Shown one piece after another: positions 26,436 through 35,594 of a stretch of DNA of 64,000 nucleotides. The DNA lies in contig DOJW01000002.1 of the NCBI GenBank assembly GCA_003511165.1, forward strand, positions 58,624 to 122,623. Reading direction: 5' to 3'. Every line of letters begins with the position of its first letter. The first letter of the stretch is position 1. Below the pieces are notes generated by a model. The model saw only the letters and a program-made list of their open reading frames with translations. It was not told the origin of the DNA and made no database searches. The DNA comes from Candidatus Dependentiae bacterium. GTDB lineage: Bacteria > Babelota > Babeliae > Babelales > UBA12411. The position numbers and the translations under genes are program-made.

Positions 26436-29186
26436 ATGTTAGATACATTATCGAATTTTTTAGGATTAGATTACAGCATACTAGGGCTAATCATAGAATT
26501 TTGTTGTTTAGCAACAAAGTTCTATGTTCTTTTTTCTTTATATAAAAATTTTTCGAATTCTATAAAAAATAAAGCTGGAATATATCTACTAATAGTTTTG
26601 CTGACAGGAATTTTTACTAATATAACTTTAATTTTTTATTATTTATCTTTAGGACCTTGGTTTGTAGTGCCGGTGATTGTTTCAAAAGTTTTTTTCAAAT
26701 TAGAGTGTGCTACCATTTTAATACAGTTTTTTATGCTTTTATGTTTCTCAACGGAAATCTCATCGAAAGCTTTACCTAAAAAAATCTTAAAATTATTTTT
26801 AATTCCGGTCATTTTTTTAAATTTTTATTTTTTGTTTAGATCTGTATATATAATTTATTCAACAGATTATTCTCGTTTTTGGGCTGATTATAAAATTTTA
26901 GATTTTTCTTCAGCTTATTTATTGGGTTCTGGTTTAGTTTCATTAATCATTCTTTATAGAAATTATAAACGAGAACAGATTCAGCTTTTGCAATATCATA
27001 ATTTAATTCTTTTTAGATATTTTATGTTGCCTTATTGGTTTATGAAAATATTTGAATCTTCTTTTGTGTCTTTTACCATTAATCCTATGGCGGCTAGCGT
27101 TACATCAATCATATTAACAGGAATGATCTTTTACAGTGTGAAAAGAGTAACAGGGTCTAGATTTTTGAATATGGATATTCATGTGAAATCGACAATTGCA
27201 GGAGAATTCAATTTTGTAGATGATTTTAAAGATGTTTTGGTAAAGTTTGGTTCTGTTTCAAATGTCAATGAGTTAATCCCTCTTTCAAGAGATTTTTTCG
27301 AAAAAGCTTTCAATATTTCAAAAGATAAAGTTGTATTGTTCTTTAAAGATTCGTGGATGACAAGGCAACAAATTGTTGGTGACGCAGAAAATAACGTAGA
27401 TGCAAGAAAACATTTTGTTGAAAAAATGTTCAGCTCAACGTCGGATAATCATGAAATTATTAAGTTCGCAAATGACAAAAAAATATTAATTTTGGATGAG
27501 ATAGAGTTTGACCATTTCTATGCAACTTCATCTGCAGAAAAGGCTAAACTTGCGCAAATAGTTGCCTTTCTCAAAGAGATAAATGTTGATATTTTTTTAC
27601 CTGTTTATTGTGAATCCAAAATTGTAGGTTTTGTTTTGGTAAATAGAAATTCACGACCTGGTAAATTTTATACCGATGTAGATCGCGATGAAATGTTGAT
27701 TTACGTTAACTATCTTGGAACTATTGTTTACTTTTTGACTCATATGAATCTCGATGCAGTTTTGCAGCGTGAGCATAATCTAAAAGTTAGTTCTTACAAA
27801 AAAGATAAACTCATAGAACTGCTTCGAAAAAGTATAAGTCCATTTTTGGAGGCTAAAACGCAAAAAATTGGGGTTATGACCTACAAAAATAAAAAGTTTG
27901 TTTATAGTAATCAGGCATCTAAAGATCTTTTGAAAGTAGATATAAACACAAATAAAAATCTGGAAGTTTCGCAAGATATTACTCAAATAGGTTTTGATAC
28001 TGCAACAACATTTCTTTCCAAACGTCAAATTTTAAGTTTGCCTGAGGGGGATAATCTTTTGGTAGTATCGTCGCCTCATTTGGAAAAAGATAATACCGTT
28101 ATCACATTGTCAGTTCCATCGATTGGCGATTTGGTAAAAGAAAAAATGAGCTATTTGAGAGATGCAAGTAAATGGAGCTATTTGCTCGCTTTGGAAAACA
28201 CAGAAGAAGGACAAATAATAAATCAGCTTGTTCCTGCTAATTCTCCCGCTTTACTTAATTTGAAAATAAATTTTTTAGAACATGCGACAACAAGCAAAAC
28301 TATATTTTTAGATCTTTTGTCGACAGAAGATGCTCTATCTTTTGCACACGGTGTCCATAGAATTAATAAAAGATCAATTTTTGAAGAAGTTGTAGTTGAT
28401 AACAATACCAATGAAAACTCTCTCTCGCTTAAACTCTTTGGAATGAATCCAATTTTCAAAGAAAATAATGAGGTAGGGCTTTTTGAATCTTTAAATAAAA
28501 CGGGAACAATTTTAATCCAGAATGTTCATTTATTAAGTTTGAACCTACAGAAAAAATTATTAGAGTTTATTGTCGCTGGTAAATTTACTTTGCTTAAAAG
28601 TGAAATATCAAAAGATTCTGATCTGTTTTTGATCTGTAGTTGTAATCAAAATTTGCAGGGATTAGTTTCGCAAGGTTTGTTTCTTAAAGAGCTTTATTTT
28701 GAGCTTGGTAAAACTGCAGTTTGGATGCCTTCGATCGCTTCGCTTCCAGAAGAAGATTTCTTTGAGCTTATAGAAGGGCTTAGGCTGCAACTCATTTATT
28801 CAAAGATTTATAAAAATCTGCTTGTTTTTAATGAAATGGATAGAAGTAAATTGCTTGATGCTAAATGTGTATCGATTAATGAATTGAAGACTAAAATACA
28901 ATCAATTATTTTGAAAAAAACAAAAAGGCAAACGGATCATGTTGACTCTGTGATCGATCCTGCTTATCAAATTTCTGATTTTGACCTCATCGAAGCTGCG
29001 CGACTTGGTAAAAATGTTTTAAAAGATCCTAAAAAACTTTCAATGTTGCTACATAAGTTTAAATACAATCAAAGTAAAGTTGCTTTATTTTTAAATGTAA
29101 ATCGCTCTACAGTTAGTAGACGTTGCACGCAGTTTGGGCTAGATCATTTGGGAAATAGCAACGAAAATGAGAGTTTGGAAGTATAG
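26436..29186 (+). CDS. Membrane-bound NtrC-like regulator with degenerate AAA+ core
   Basis: 916 residues. About seven hydrophobic segments occupy residues 10-240, then a GAF-like sensor region (about 270-440), a PAS-like stretch, a region collinear with the sigma-54 activator AAA+ domain (about 600-780), and a Fis-type helix-turn-helix at the end (SKVALFLNVNRSTVSRRCTQFGL). Walker A is lost: TIFLDLLSTEDAL stands where GESGTGKE should be. The GAFTGA loop is gone, and Walker B reads GTILIQNV instead of GTLFLDEI. It cannot hydrolyse ATP or open sigma-54 promoters in the normal way. I infer a membrane sensor that binds DNA directly. Confidence 0.7.
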   Translation: MLDTLSNFLGLDYSILGLIIEFCCLATKFYVLFSLYKNFSNSIKNKAGIYLLIVLLTGIFTNITLIFYYLSLGPWFVVPVIVSKVFFKLECATILIQFFMLLCFSTEISSKALPKKILKLFLIPVIFLNFYFLFRSVYIIYSTDYSRFWADYKILDFSSAYLLGSGLVSLIILYRNYKREQIQLLQYHNLILFRYFMLPYWFMKIFESSFVSFTINPMAASVTSIILTGMIFYSVKRVTGSRFLNMDIHVKSTIAGEFNFVDDFKDVLVKFGSVSNVNELIPLSRDFFEKAFNISKDKVVLFFKDSWMTRQQIVGDAENNVDARKHFVEKMFSSTSDNHEIIKFANDKKILILDEIEFDHFYATSSAEKAKLAQIVAFLKEINVDIFLPVYCESKIVGFVLVNRNSRPGKFYTDVDRDEMLIYVNYLGTIVYFLTHMNLDAVLQREHNLKVSSYKKDKLIELLRKSISPFLEAKTQKIGVMTYKNKKFVYSNQASKDLLKVDINTNKNLEVSQDITQIGFDTATTFLSKRQILSLPEGDNLLVVSSPHLEKDNTVITLSVPSIGDLVKEKMSYLRDASKWSYLLALENTEEGQIINQLVPANSPALLNLKINFLEHATTSKTIFLDLLSTEDALSFAHGVHRINKRSIFEEVVVDNNTNENSLSLKLFGMNPIFKENNEVGLFESLNKTGTILIQNVHLLSLNLQKKLLEFIVAGKFTLLKSEISKDSDLFLICSCNQNLQGLVSQGLFLKELYFELGKTAVWMPSIASLPEEDFFELIEGLRLQLIYSKIYKNLLVFNEMDRSKLLDAKCVSINELKTKIQSIILKKTKRQTDHVDSVIDPAYQISDFDLIEAARLGKNVLKDPKKLSMLLHKFKYNQSKVALFLNVNRSTVSRRCTQFGLDHLGNSNENESLEV

Positions 29187-29214
29187 GGATTTTTTCAATT
29201 TAAAGGGTGTAGTG

Positions 29215-30156
29215 ATGATAAGGGATGAGTTTAAAAATAAGTTAACTGATTGGTTTACTTTTTTAGAAGTTGAGCGAGGAGTTGCGCAAAATACTATTCG
29301 AGCTTACAAGAGTGATATGGATCAATTCAGTATGTTTTGGGATGAAATTGCTAAGAAAGAACCGATTATAGCGGATGCAACTAATCAAATAATTAAACGA
29401 TTTATTATTTCTCTTTTTTATAAAAAAATATCAAAAGCTAGTCTTTGTCGTAAGCTTTCGGCATTTCGTTCTTTTCAGCAATATTGCAAGAAGCAGGGAA
29501 TTAGTTTTGTGCTGGATTGTAAATCGCCCAAAAAGGATAAAAAATTACCTATAGTTTTGTCGGTTGATGAAATTTTTTATTTGCTTGATAGTAATGATCT
29601 TGAAAAAGTTGATTCATCTTTTCCTTTTCGCAATAAAGCATTACTTGAGCTTACATATGCAACAGGCGCTAGATGCTCGGAAATTGTGCATATAAAAATG
29701 CAAGATATTAATTGGAGTGAAAAGGTTATAAAAGTTTTGGGCAAGGGGAGTAAAGAACGATTTGTTTTGTTTGGATCAAAAGCACAAAATGCTATTGAAA
29801 AATATATTGAAGAAGAAAGAGTTTTTTTGCAAAGTAAGAAAAAAAGTGATTATTTATTTTTGAACTGTCACGGTGAGCGGTTAAATACGCGTTCAGTTCA
29901 AAGAATTTTTGAAAAATTTAGACAATTTTTGAAAATTGAGCGAAAATTTACTCCTCATAAACTGCGACATTCTTTTGCCACACATCTTTTAAATCAAGGA
30001 GTAGATTTGCGTTTAATAAAAGATCTTTTAGGCCATGCGTATCTTTCAACAACTGAAATTTATACACATGTTTCTTCTGCCGAACTTTCTAAAATGTGCG
30101 ATGAAAAACATCCTTTAAATAACTTTGGCAGCTTAATAAAGAAAACAGAAAGTTAA
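29215..30156 (+). CDS. Tyrosine recombinase, XerC/XerD type
   Basis: 313 residues from ATG 29215, which has AAAGGG upstream; the frame runs back into the previous gene. The N-terminal SAM-like core-binding domain is followed by the catalytic domain with TYATGARCSEI (Arg I), the Lys-bearing KVLGKGSKERFV, HKLRHSFATHLL (His-x-x-Arg), LGHAYLSTTEIYTH and the Tyr nucleophile. Length and composition fit chromosome-dimer resolvases acting at dif. XerC cannot be told from XerD here. It could in principle also act at the tRNA-linked repeats 13-20 kb away. Confidence 0.88.
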   Translation: MIRDEFKNKLTDWFTFLEVERGVAQNTIRAYKSDMDQFSMFWDEIAKKEPIIADATNQIIKRFIISLFYKKISKASLCRKLSAFRSFQQYCKKQGISFVLDCKSPKKDKKLPIVLSVDEIFYLLDSNDLEKVDSSFPFRNKALLELTYATGARCSEIVHIKMQDINWSEKVIKVLGKGSKERFVLFGSKAQNAIEKYIEEERVFLQSKKKSDYLFLNCHGERLNTRSVQRIFEKFRQFLKIERKFTPHKLRHSFATHLLNQGVDLRLIKDLLGHAYLSTTEIYTHVSSAELSKMCDEKHPLNNFGSLIKKTES

Positions 30157-30162
30157 AATTTT

Positions 30163-32037
30163 ATGCTTTTTAAACAACTAGTAAAAGAGATTTTTAAAGT
30201 AGAGCGTCACAAACGAATTATTTTTTTGATTTTTGGTATCACTTTAATTGCATTAATAATTGCAGCAAGACTTTTTTATTTGCAAGTTATTATGAGTTCA
30301 GCGTTAAAAAACAGGAGTGACAAAAACTGTTTTAAGTTCGAAGTTATATACCCTCCGAGAGGAAATTTGCTCGATTGCAACAACGCCGTAATTGCGTCAA
30401 ATCGTCCAATGTACGATCTTATTTGGGAAGGTAGTGGGCATCTAGAGATCATCGAAAATCATATTTCCATTCTAAAAAAAATATTTGAAATTTTAGAAAA
30501 AAAAGAATTTTTTGAGCAAAAGTTAGAAGATATTATCGCAGCAGAAAAGTTGTCACGAAGAATTAAAATTTTTGAGGATATTCCATTCGAGCAACTTTGT
30601 ATGATCAGTGAGCTTTGTTGTTCTGCTAAAAATTTGATCATAGTTAATCGTTTCAAACGTTTTTATCCATATAATTCTCTTGCGTCACATATTTTGGGAT
30701 ATTTATCGGGAAATGAAGATTGTGGAATTTCTGGAAAATACGGAATTGAAAAAGCTTTTCAAAACGAGCTTGAGGGGGAAAAAGGTTATGTTGTTCATGT
30801 TGTGAATGCGACTGGTAAAAGATTGCGACAGGAAGGATTTCGTGAACCTCAAGCAGGTACAGATATAAAATTAACTTTAGATTTGAAAATGCAGCAACTA
30901 GCGGAAGAAGCTTTTGGTGGTAATAAAACTGGATCGGTAATAATTATTAATCCAAAAGATGGTGCGATCAAAGTTATGGCTTCATTTCCCAACTTTGACC
31001 CAAATATTTTTTTATCTCATCTTTCTACCGAAGAATGGCATAAACTTTTTGGTGAAAAAAGTCCTTTTTTAAATAGAGTATTGAATGCACTTTATCCTCC
31101 AGCGTCTGTTTTTAAATTAATTATTTATGCAACCGGTTTGCAGCAAGGAATAATAAATAAAAATTCAAGATTTTGTTGCCATGGGCATATTGATTTTGGA
31201 GGAAGACAAATCTTTTGTATGAATCACAAAGGTCATGGTGAATTAAATGCGCGGCAAGCTCTTGCGCTTTCTTGTAATATTCCGTGTTTTGAAATGGCTA
31301 AACAACTTAAAATTGATACCATTGCGCAGTGTGCAAATAAGTTTGGCCTTGGTAAAAAAACTGGTTTTTTAATTGCTGAGAAAGATGGTATTATCCCAAC
31401 TGCTGAATGGAAAATGAAAACTTTACATGAGAAATGGTGGATGGGTGAAAATTTATCAGTTGCTATAGGTCAGTCTTATACTCTTGTAACACCGATTCAA
31501 ATTGCTCGCATGGTAGGTGGTATTATGACCGGATATTTAGTAAGGCCACGAATATTAGAGCAAGAGGAAATTCAAAAAGAATCTATTGATGTAAAACCTG
31601 AAATTTTATCATTTTTGCAAGATGCGATGAAAGATGTAGCTTTGTATGGTTCTGCAAGATCATTAAGTATTTACAAAGATTTTGCGATTTATGCTAAAAC
31701 AGGTACTGCACAAGTTGCGAGTTTAGAGCGTTCAAAGGGAAACTCAAAACTGTCAGAGCATGGTTGGCTTGCTTGTAGTTTTTCTTATAAAAACGAAGAA
31801 CCTTTGGTTATGGTGATATTGACAGAAAAGTCTGGATATTCAGGATTTTCTGTAGCTGTCGCAAGAAGATTTTTCCAACTTTATTTGGATATGCGTCTTG
31901 GTAAGATTAGAGTTTCTCAAAATGAAATTTCTTTGAGTGAATCTTCGACTAATGTGAAATATGCAGATTCAGCTAAAACAGCTTCAAGTTTTACATCGCA
32001 AGTTGTAAGTTCAAGTGTTAGGGAAATAGGTCAATGA
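30163..32037 (+). CDS. mrdA: Penicillin-binding protein 2 (peptidoglycan D,D-transpeptidase)
   Basis: 624 residues. One N-terminal membrane anchor (IIFLIFGITLIALIIAARLFYLQ), the PBP dimerisation domain with PPRGNLLDCNNAVIASN, then the transpeptidase: S-V-F-K at about residue 315 (nucleophile Ser), SCN at about 370, and KTGTAQ at about 512. Crosslinks lateral-wall peptidoglycan with the Rod complex, consistent with mreC in this window. The stop overlaps gmhB by ATGA. Confidence 0.92.
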   Translation: MLFKQLVKEIFKVERHKRIIFLIFGITLIALIIAARLFYLQVIMSSALKNRSDKNCFKFEVIYPPRGNLLDCNNAVIASNRPMYDLIWEGSGHLEIIENHISILKKIFEILEKKEFFEQKLEDIIAAEKLSRRIKIFEDIPFEQLCMISELCCSAKNLIIVNRFKRFYPYNSLASHILGYLSGNEDCGISGKYGIEKAFQNELEGEKGYVVHVVNATGKRLRQEGFREPQAGTDIKLTLDLKMQQLAEEAFGGNKTGSVIIINPKDGAIKVMASFPNFDPNIFLSHLSTEEWHKLFGEKSPFLNRVLNALYPPASVFKLIIYATGLQQGIINKNSRFCCHGHIDFGGRQIFCMNHKGHGELNARQALALSCNIPCFEMAKQLKIDTIAQCANKFGLGKKTGFLIAEKDGIIPTAEWKMKTLHEKWWMGENLSVAIGQSYTLVTPIQIARMVGGIMTGYLVRPRILEQEEIQKESIDVKPEILSFLQDAMKDVALYGSARSLSIYKDFAIYAKTGTAQVASLERSKGNSKLSEHGWLACSFSYKNEEPLVMVILTEKSGYSGFSVAVARRFFQLYLDMRLGKIRVSQNEISLSESSTNVKYADSAKTASSFTSQVVSSSVREIGQ

Positions 32038-32546
32038 ATAACAAAGCAGCATTTTTTGATAGAGATGGAACAATTATAAAAGATGTTAACTATCTTTCAT
32101 CACTCGATCAGATTGAGATTATTATTCCTGCTGTAAAACTTTGTAAAATGTTGCAAAATGCAGGATATTTGATATTTGTTGTTACAAATCAATCTGGAAT
32201 TGCGCGTGGAACTTTTGACGAAAGTTTTGTTGAAGCAACTCATTGTAAAATCAAAGAATTATTTGAAAAAGAGGGTGTTTTTATCCAAAAATTTTATTAT
32301 TGTCCTCATCACACAGAATTTGCCACAATAGAAAAATATAAAAAAGATTGTTTTTGTAGAAAACCAAATCCTGGAATGCTGCTTGAAGCTTGTAAGGAAT
32401 TTAATCTTGATATGAAAAATTCTTTTATGTTCGGTGATAAATTAATAGATGTTCAAGCTGGAAATGCAGCAGGATGTAAAAGTTTATTGATTCAAAATAT
32501 ATTTGATTCAAAGATTGAAAAAATTGAAGATTTACATTCTTTATAA
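32034..32546 (+). CDS. gmhB: D-glycero-D-manno-heptose 1,7-bisphosphate 7-phosphatase
   Basis: 170-residue HAD phosphatase of ADP-heptose synthesis for the LPS inner core. FFDRDGTI carries the nucleophile Asp, VVTNQSGIARG is the substrate loop, CFCRKPNPGML and YCPHH provide the zinc ligands typical of GmhB, and MFGDKLIDVQAGNAAGC closes the active site. Coupled to mrdA by a 4-base overlap. Confidence 0.9.
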   Translation: MNNKAAFFDRDGTIIKDVNYLSSLDQIEIIIPAVKLCKMLQNAGYLIFVVTNQSGIARGTFDESFVEATHCKIKELFEKEGVFIQKFYYCPHHTEFATIEKYKKDCFCRKPNPGMLLEACKEFNLDMKNSFMFGDKLIDVQAGNAAGCKSLLIQNIFDSKIEKIEDLHSL

Positions 32547-32583
32547 TTTTTAATAAAAAAAGGGGAATTACAAGAGGTATATC

Positions 32584-33699
32584 ATGTTAAAAAACGTTGA
32601 TAATAATAAAGTACCATTTGGTATAGAACGACTTGAGCTTGGTGAAAAATTCACTGGGAATATATTTTTATTTTATGTATTTGATATTGGTGATGAGATT
32701 GTTTTTGATGTGATAAGAAAGAAAGGTTTACTTTCTTTGCGTGAAACTCCACGTTCACCTTATTTTAAAAATTATCATATTCCACTTTCATTCGATTTGC
32801 CTGTAGGTGAAATTGCCGATGTAAAGCATATCAGTGTGATAAGTAAGCTTTATAACTTCGGGGCAATTTCGCTTTGTTATCAAATACCTTTTGATGATTC
32901 ACTTGATGATTTAAAGGGACAGCTTGTAGATATTTACGAAATTTATAATCGCAAAAGCGATGAAGATGTTAAAGCTGTTTTCAATAAAATATATCCAGCG
33001 ATAGAAAAACCGCAATTTTATCAAATGAAAAATTCTTACTACATTGTTCAGGTCAATCCATCGCAAAAAAATATTGCTCCAGAAGATTTTAAAGAGCAAT
33101 ATGGCAGCAAAATAGCCTCATTGCTTCGCCTTGAAACGCAATCACTTTCAGATTATCAAGAAGCAGATATTTTGGATTATACAACAGGTTATTACGGTAA
33201 AGATTTCATGATTTTCGATAGTGAAGCGTCTTTTATTTATGACGATGAATATTTTGAAACACTCGAGTTTTTTGAATCCGCAAATATTCAGCTTTTAGAG
33301 CTCCAATACTTTGATAAATTTTTGGATAAATCCCTAGAAGCGTTTTATTTAAAACCTCTAGCAATTCCATGGCAAGCATATATTCCGATTGTTGGACGTA
33401 AATTTAGTACTCCAATTTCCAAACTTGCCAGAATGCGTGTCGATATTTCAGTAATTGTAGAGCGACTTGATAGCAGTATCAAAATGGTTGGTGATGCTTA
33501 TTATTCACAAGTTTATTCTATGCTTTATGAAAAGCTGTCCTTGCAGTCTTGGCAGGAATCGATAAACAAAAAATTAGATATCATCGAAGATCTTTATACA
33601 GTTTATCAACATCAACTTGAACTTTTGCATGAAGAGATTTTAACGATAGTTATTATTCTTTTGATAGCGGTTGAAGCGGTTTTAGCATTCGTAAAATAA
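32584..33699 (+). CDS. Membrane-anchored protein, RMD1/DUF155-like C-terminus
   Basis: 371 residues, no signal peptide, one membrane segment at the very C-terminus (LTIVIILLIAVEAVLAF). The preceding SINKKLDIIEDLYTVYQHQLELLHEE and the placement of the anchor resemble the end of the RMD1/DUF155 family, whose bacterial function is unknown. The rest is acidic, mixed alpha/beta and unrecognised. It probably shares a transcript with mrdA-gmhB and is followed by a terminator. Confidence 0.45.
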   Translation: MLKNVDNNKVPFGIERLELGEKFTGNIFLFYVFDIGDEIVFDVIRKKGLLSLRETPRSPYFKNYHIPLSFDLPVGEIADVKHISVISKLYNFGAISLCYQIPFDDSLDDLKGQLVDIYEIYNRKSDEDVKAVFNKIYPAIEKPQFYQMKNSYYIVQVNPSQKNIAPEDFKEQYGSKIASLLRLETQSLSDYQEADILDYTTGYYGKDFMIFDSEASFIYDDEYFETLEFFESANIQLLELQYFDKFLDKSLEAFYLKPLAIPWQAYIPIVGRKFSTPISKLARMRVDISVIVERLDSSIKMVGDAYYSQVYSMLYEKLSLQSWQESINKKLDIIEDLYTVYQHQLELLHEEILTIVIILLIAVEAVLAFVK

Positions 33700-33701
33700 G
33701 C

Positions 33702-33740
33702 AGAAAAAGGGGAATGGATTTAGTTCCACTTTTTCTTTGG
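33702..33740 (+). terminator. Rho-independent terminator
   Basis: A 13-bp stem AGAAAAAGGGGAA / TTCCACTTTTTCT with one mismatch and a 9-base loop, just after the stop at 33699. It marks the end of the mrdA operon and the edge of the acquired-looking region. Confidence 0.75.
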
Positions 33741-33804
33741 TTTGATGCGAAGGTAATACAAATATGAAAATAAATTGATTTTGTTGGGTCCTAGAGGAAG
33801 GTCT

Positions 33805-34257
33805 ATGAATAATCCTCTACAAATTTCGAGAATCAGAAATACAAGTAAATTTTCGATAGTAGACTTTAATCGCCTATTGGATGAAGGTAAGGTATGGGAT
33901 AGTGAGCAGGGAAAAAGATTTATTGGAAGCGACGATAATGCTCTATTTATCGCCTTTTGGGAAGGAAAAGCAGCCGGTTTTTTAACGGCGCATAGATTAC
34001 AACGATTTGATAAAAGAAAAGCAGAGGTTTTGCTTTATGAGGTAGGTGTTCACCAAAACTACAGAAGACGTGGGATTGGAAAAGCCCTTATCGAAGAAGT
34101 TAAAAAATGGGCAACAGAGGTGGGGGCAGACAAAGTATGGGTATTGACTGAGAAAGGCAATGAAGCAGCGATGGCTATGTATAGATCGGCGGGCGGAATA
34201 GAAGAAGCGCCAGGAACCATCATGTGGGTCTACAAACTAAATCCCAAAACTGATTAA
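33805..34257 (+). CDS. GNAT acetyltransferase resembling AAC(3)-I
   Basis: 150 residues from ATG 33805 (AGAGG upstream). The core follows the aminoglycoside 3-N-acetyltransferase I layout: ALFIAFWEGKAAGFLTAHRLQRFD, then EVLLYEVGVHQNYRRRGIGKALIEEV with the acetyl-CoA loop RRRGIG, and VLTEKGNEAAMAMYRSAGG. True AAC(3)-I enzymes acetylate gentamicin and fortimicin; the match is good in the fold core but activity is not shown by sequence. The gene looks more GC-rich than those before it and opens a run of acquired-type genes. Confidence 0.65.
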   Translation: MNNPLQISRIRNTSKFSIVDFNRLLDEGKVWDSEQGKRFIGSDDNALFIAFWEGKAAGFLTAHRLQRFDKRKAEVLLYEVGVHQNYRRRGIGKALIEEVKKWATEVGADKVWVLTEKGNEAAMAMYRSAGGIEEAPGTIMWVYKLNPKTD

Positions 34258-34306
34258 GGAAGATGGAAAATCTATTAATATTTTAAAATAAGAAAATTTC
34301 AAAAGT

Positions 34307-34707
34307 ATGATTGAAGGAATAAGCCACATCACCCTGATCGTGCATGATCTCGAAAAGACAGCCTCGTTTTTCCGAGAAATTTTTGACGCAAAAGAAATAT
34401 ATTCAAGCGGCAAAAACACATTTTCATTGTCACGAGAGAAGTTTTTTTAATAGGAAATGAATGGATAGCAACAATGGAGGGGAAGGGTTTGCCAAAAAAA
34501 ACTTATAACCACATCGCCTGGAAGGTATCAGAACAAAATTTCAATTTGTATGTTCAACGGATAAAAAAGCTTGGGCTAACCATTAAGGACGGGCGACCAA
34601 GGGTTGACGGTGAAGCACAATCTATTTACTTTTATGATTATGACAATCATCTTTTTGAAATTCATACTGGAACGTTGAATGAACGTTTGCAAAAATATAA
34701 AAACTAA
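34307..34707 (+). pseudogene. fosX: Frameshifted fosX-like fosfomycin resistance gene
   Basis: From ATG 34307 the frame reads MIEGISHITLIVHDLEKTAS...FSLSREKFF and stops at a run of seven T (34442-34448). One more T would continue as LIGNEWIATMEGKGLPKKTYNHIAW...RPRVDGEAQSIYFYDYDNHLFEIHTGTLNERL to 34707. The joined ~134 residues match FosX, the Mn-dependent epoxide hydrolase of the glyoxalase/VOC fold, along the whole length, with the metal ligands (His in SHITL, His in YNHIA, Glu in LFEIH) kept. Either a decayed gene or a one-base assembly error in a homopolymer. Confidence 0.8.
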
Positions 34708-34716
34708 TACAAAAAC

Positions 34717-35015
34717 ATGAACCACAAGAGTCACCAATATTCTTTTCAGAATAATGTAACTTTTGGAGCCGCCGTTGAGGAAGGCTTATTTTTAGAGGGA
34801 AGGGACCTTCATGGTTAATGATCGTGTGGGCACTGTGATACGGTTGCATTGGGAACAAATGGTCAACGGTTCTTATTTTACCGTGGCATGTCCTTGCATA
34901 ATTTGAATCTTCAGGCCCCATTGCATTGGACCTCGCCCAAAATCCATTTGAACCCATTATTCCATTGTTTTTGTACGTGGTTTTTAGTATTGTTACTAGG
35001 AGTATCAAAAAATGA
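34717..35015 (+). pseudogene. Doubly frameshifted unknown gene, formerly coupled to the next GNAT
   Basis: Three consecutive frames carry coherent protein-like sequence: MNHKSHQYSFQNNVTFGAAV... from 34717, MVNDRVGTVIRLHWEQMVNG... from 34811 to 34906, and FESSGPIALDLAQNPFEP...VTRSIKK ending with TGA at 35013-35015. That TGA overlaps the ATG of the next gene, the usual sign of a former coupled pair. I do not recognise the family. Confidence 0.5.
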
Positions 35016-35497
35016 ATCCACTTTTAATGGAAATAACGATCGACTTTCTTAAAAATTATCCGCAGCACATTTCTAGCCTTACAAAAATTGCGCGTGAGGA
35101 GCTTGGACCAACCTGGTCCCCGGACGAAAAACAATTACGCCAGTACCTGAATATCGATTTGTTACCTTTAACACTTGTTGCCCTTGATAACAGCGCGCCT
35201 GTTGGCATGTGTTCATTGACCCAAACGAAGGGACTTCGCCCTGATCTTACCCCGTGGCTAGGGCCACTTGTTGTTGATAAACGATACCAAAGATGCGGAA
35301 TCGGGAGCCAACTGATCGAGGTGATTAAACAAAAGGCCCGCATACTCGGTTTTGAAAAGCTTTATCTTTGTACACACGACCCGGAGCTTGCGACCCGATA
35401 TTATCAACGGCGAGGTTGGAGCATCATCGGCGTCGACGAATGGAAGGGGTATTCTGTTACCGTAATGGAAATCAATCTGGGCGAAAAAAAAGGATAA
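35012..35497 (+). CDS. GNAT-family N-acetyltransferase
   Basis: 161 residues; CTAGGAG lies 8 bases before ATG. The acetyl-CoA site is WLGPLVVDKRYQRCGIGSQLIEVIKQKA, followed by LYLCTHDPELATRYYQRRGWSIIG. It is clearly more GC-rich than the chromosome around it, with many CG dinucleotides and codons such as CTG and ACC, suggesting recent transfer. The substrate is unknown. Confidence 0.85.
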   Translation: MNPLLMEITIDFLKNYPQHISSLTKIAREELGPTWSPDEKQLRQYLNIDLLPLTLVALDNSAPVGMCSLTQTKGLRPDLTPWLGPLVVDKRYQRCGIGSQLIEVIKQKARILGFEKLYLCTHDPELATRYYQRRGWSIIGVDEWKGYSVTVMEINLGEKKG

Positions 35498-35594
35498 GAT
35501 GATGATTTGCTTTTATGGTTGGTGAAGATATTAAGGTGAGGAGTTTTTTAACAACGTGAACATTGTCAACTAAAATTACATAAGGATAAAGTAT

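Noticed and set aside
29215..30156. Integrase of the tRNA-Arg island
   Set aside because: The gene has the length and context of a housekeeping Xer recombinase and lies 13 kb or more from the tRNA repeats, so I did not assign it to the island.
34622..35008. 128-codon minus-strand frame over the fosX/unknown pseudogene region
   Set aside because: Plus-strand segments continue in coherent protein-like sequence with coupling to the next gene; the minus frame has no family resemblance.
34710..35015. Integron attC sites or T-box leader between resistance-type genes
   Set aside because: No inverted core sites or integrase are visible and the apparent similarity to a T-box is only a few bases.
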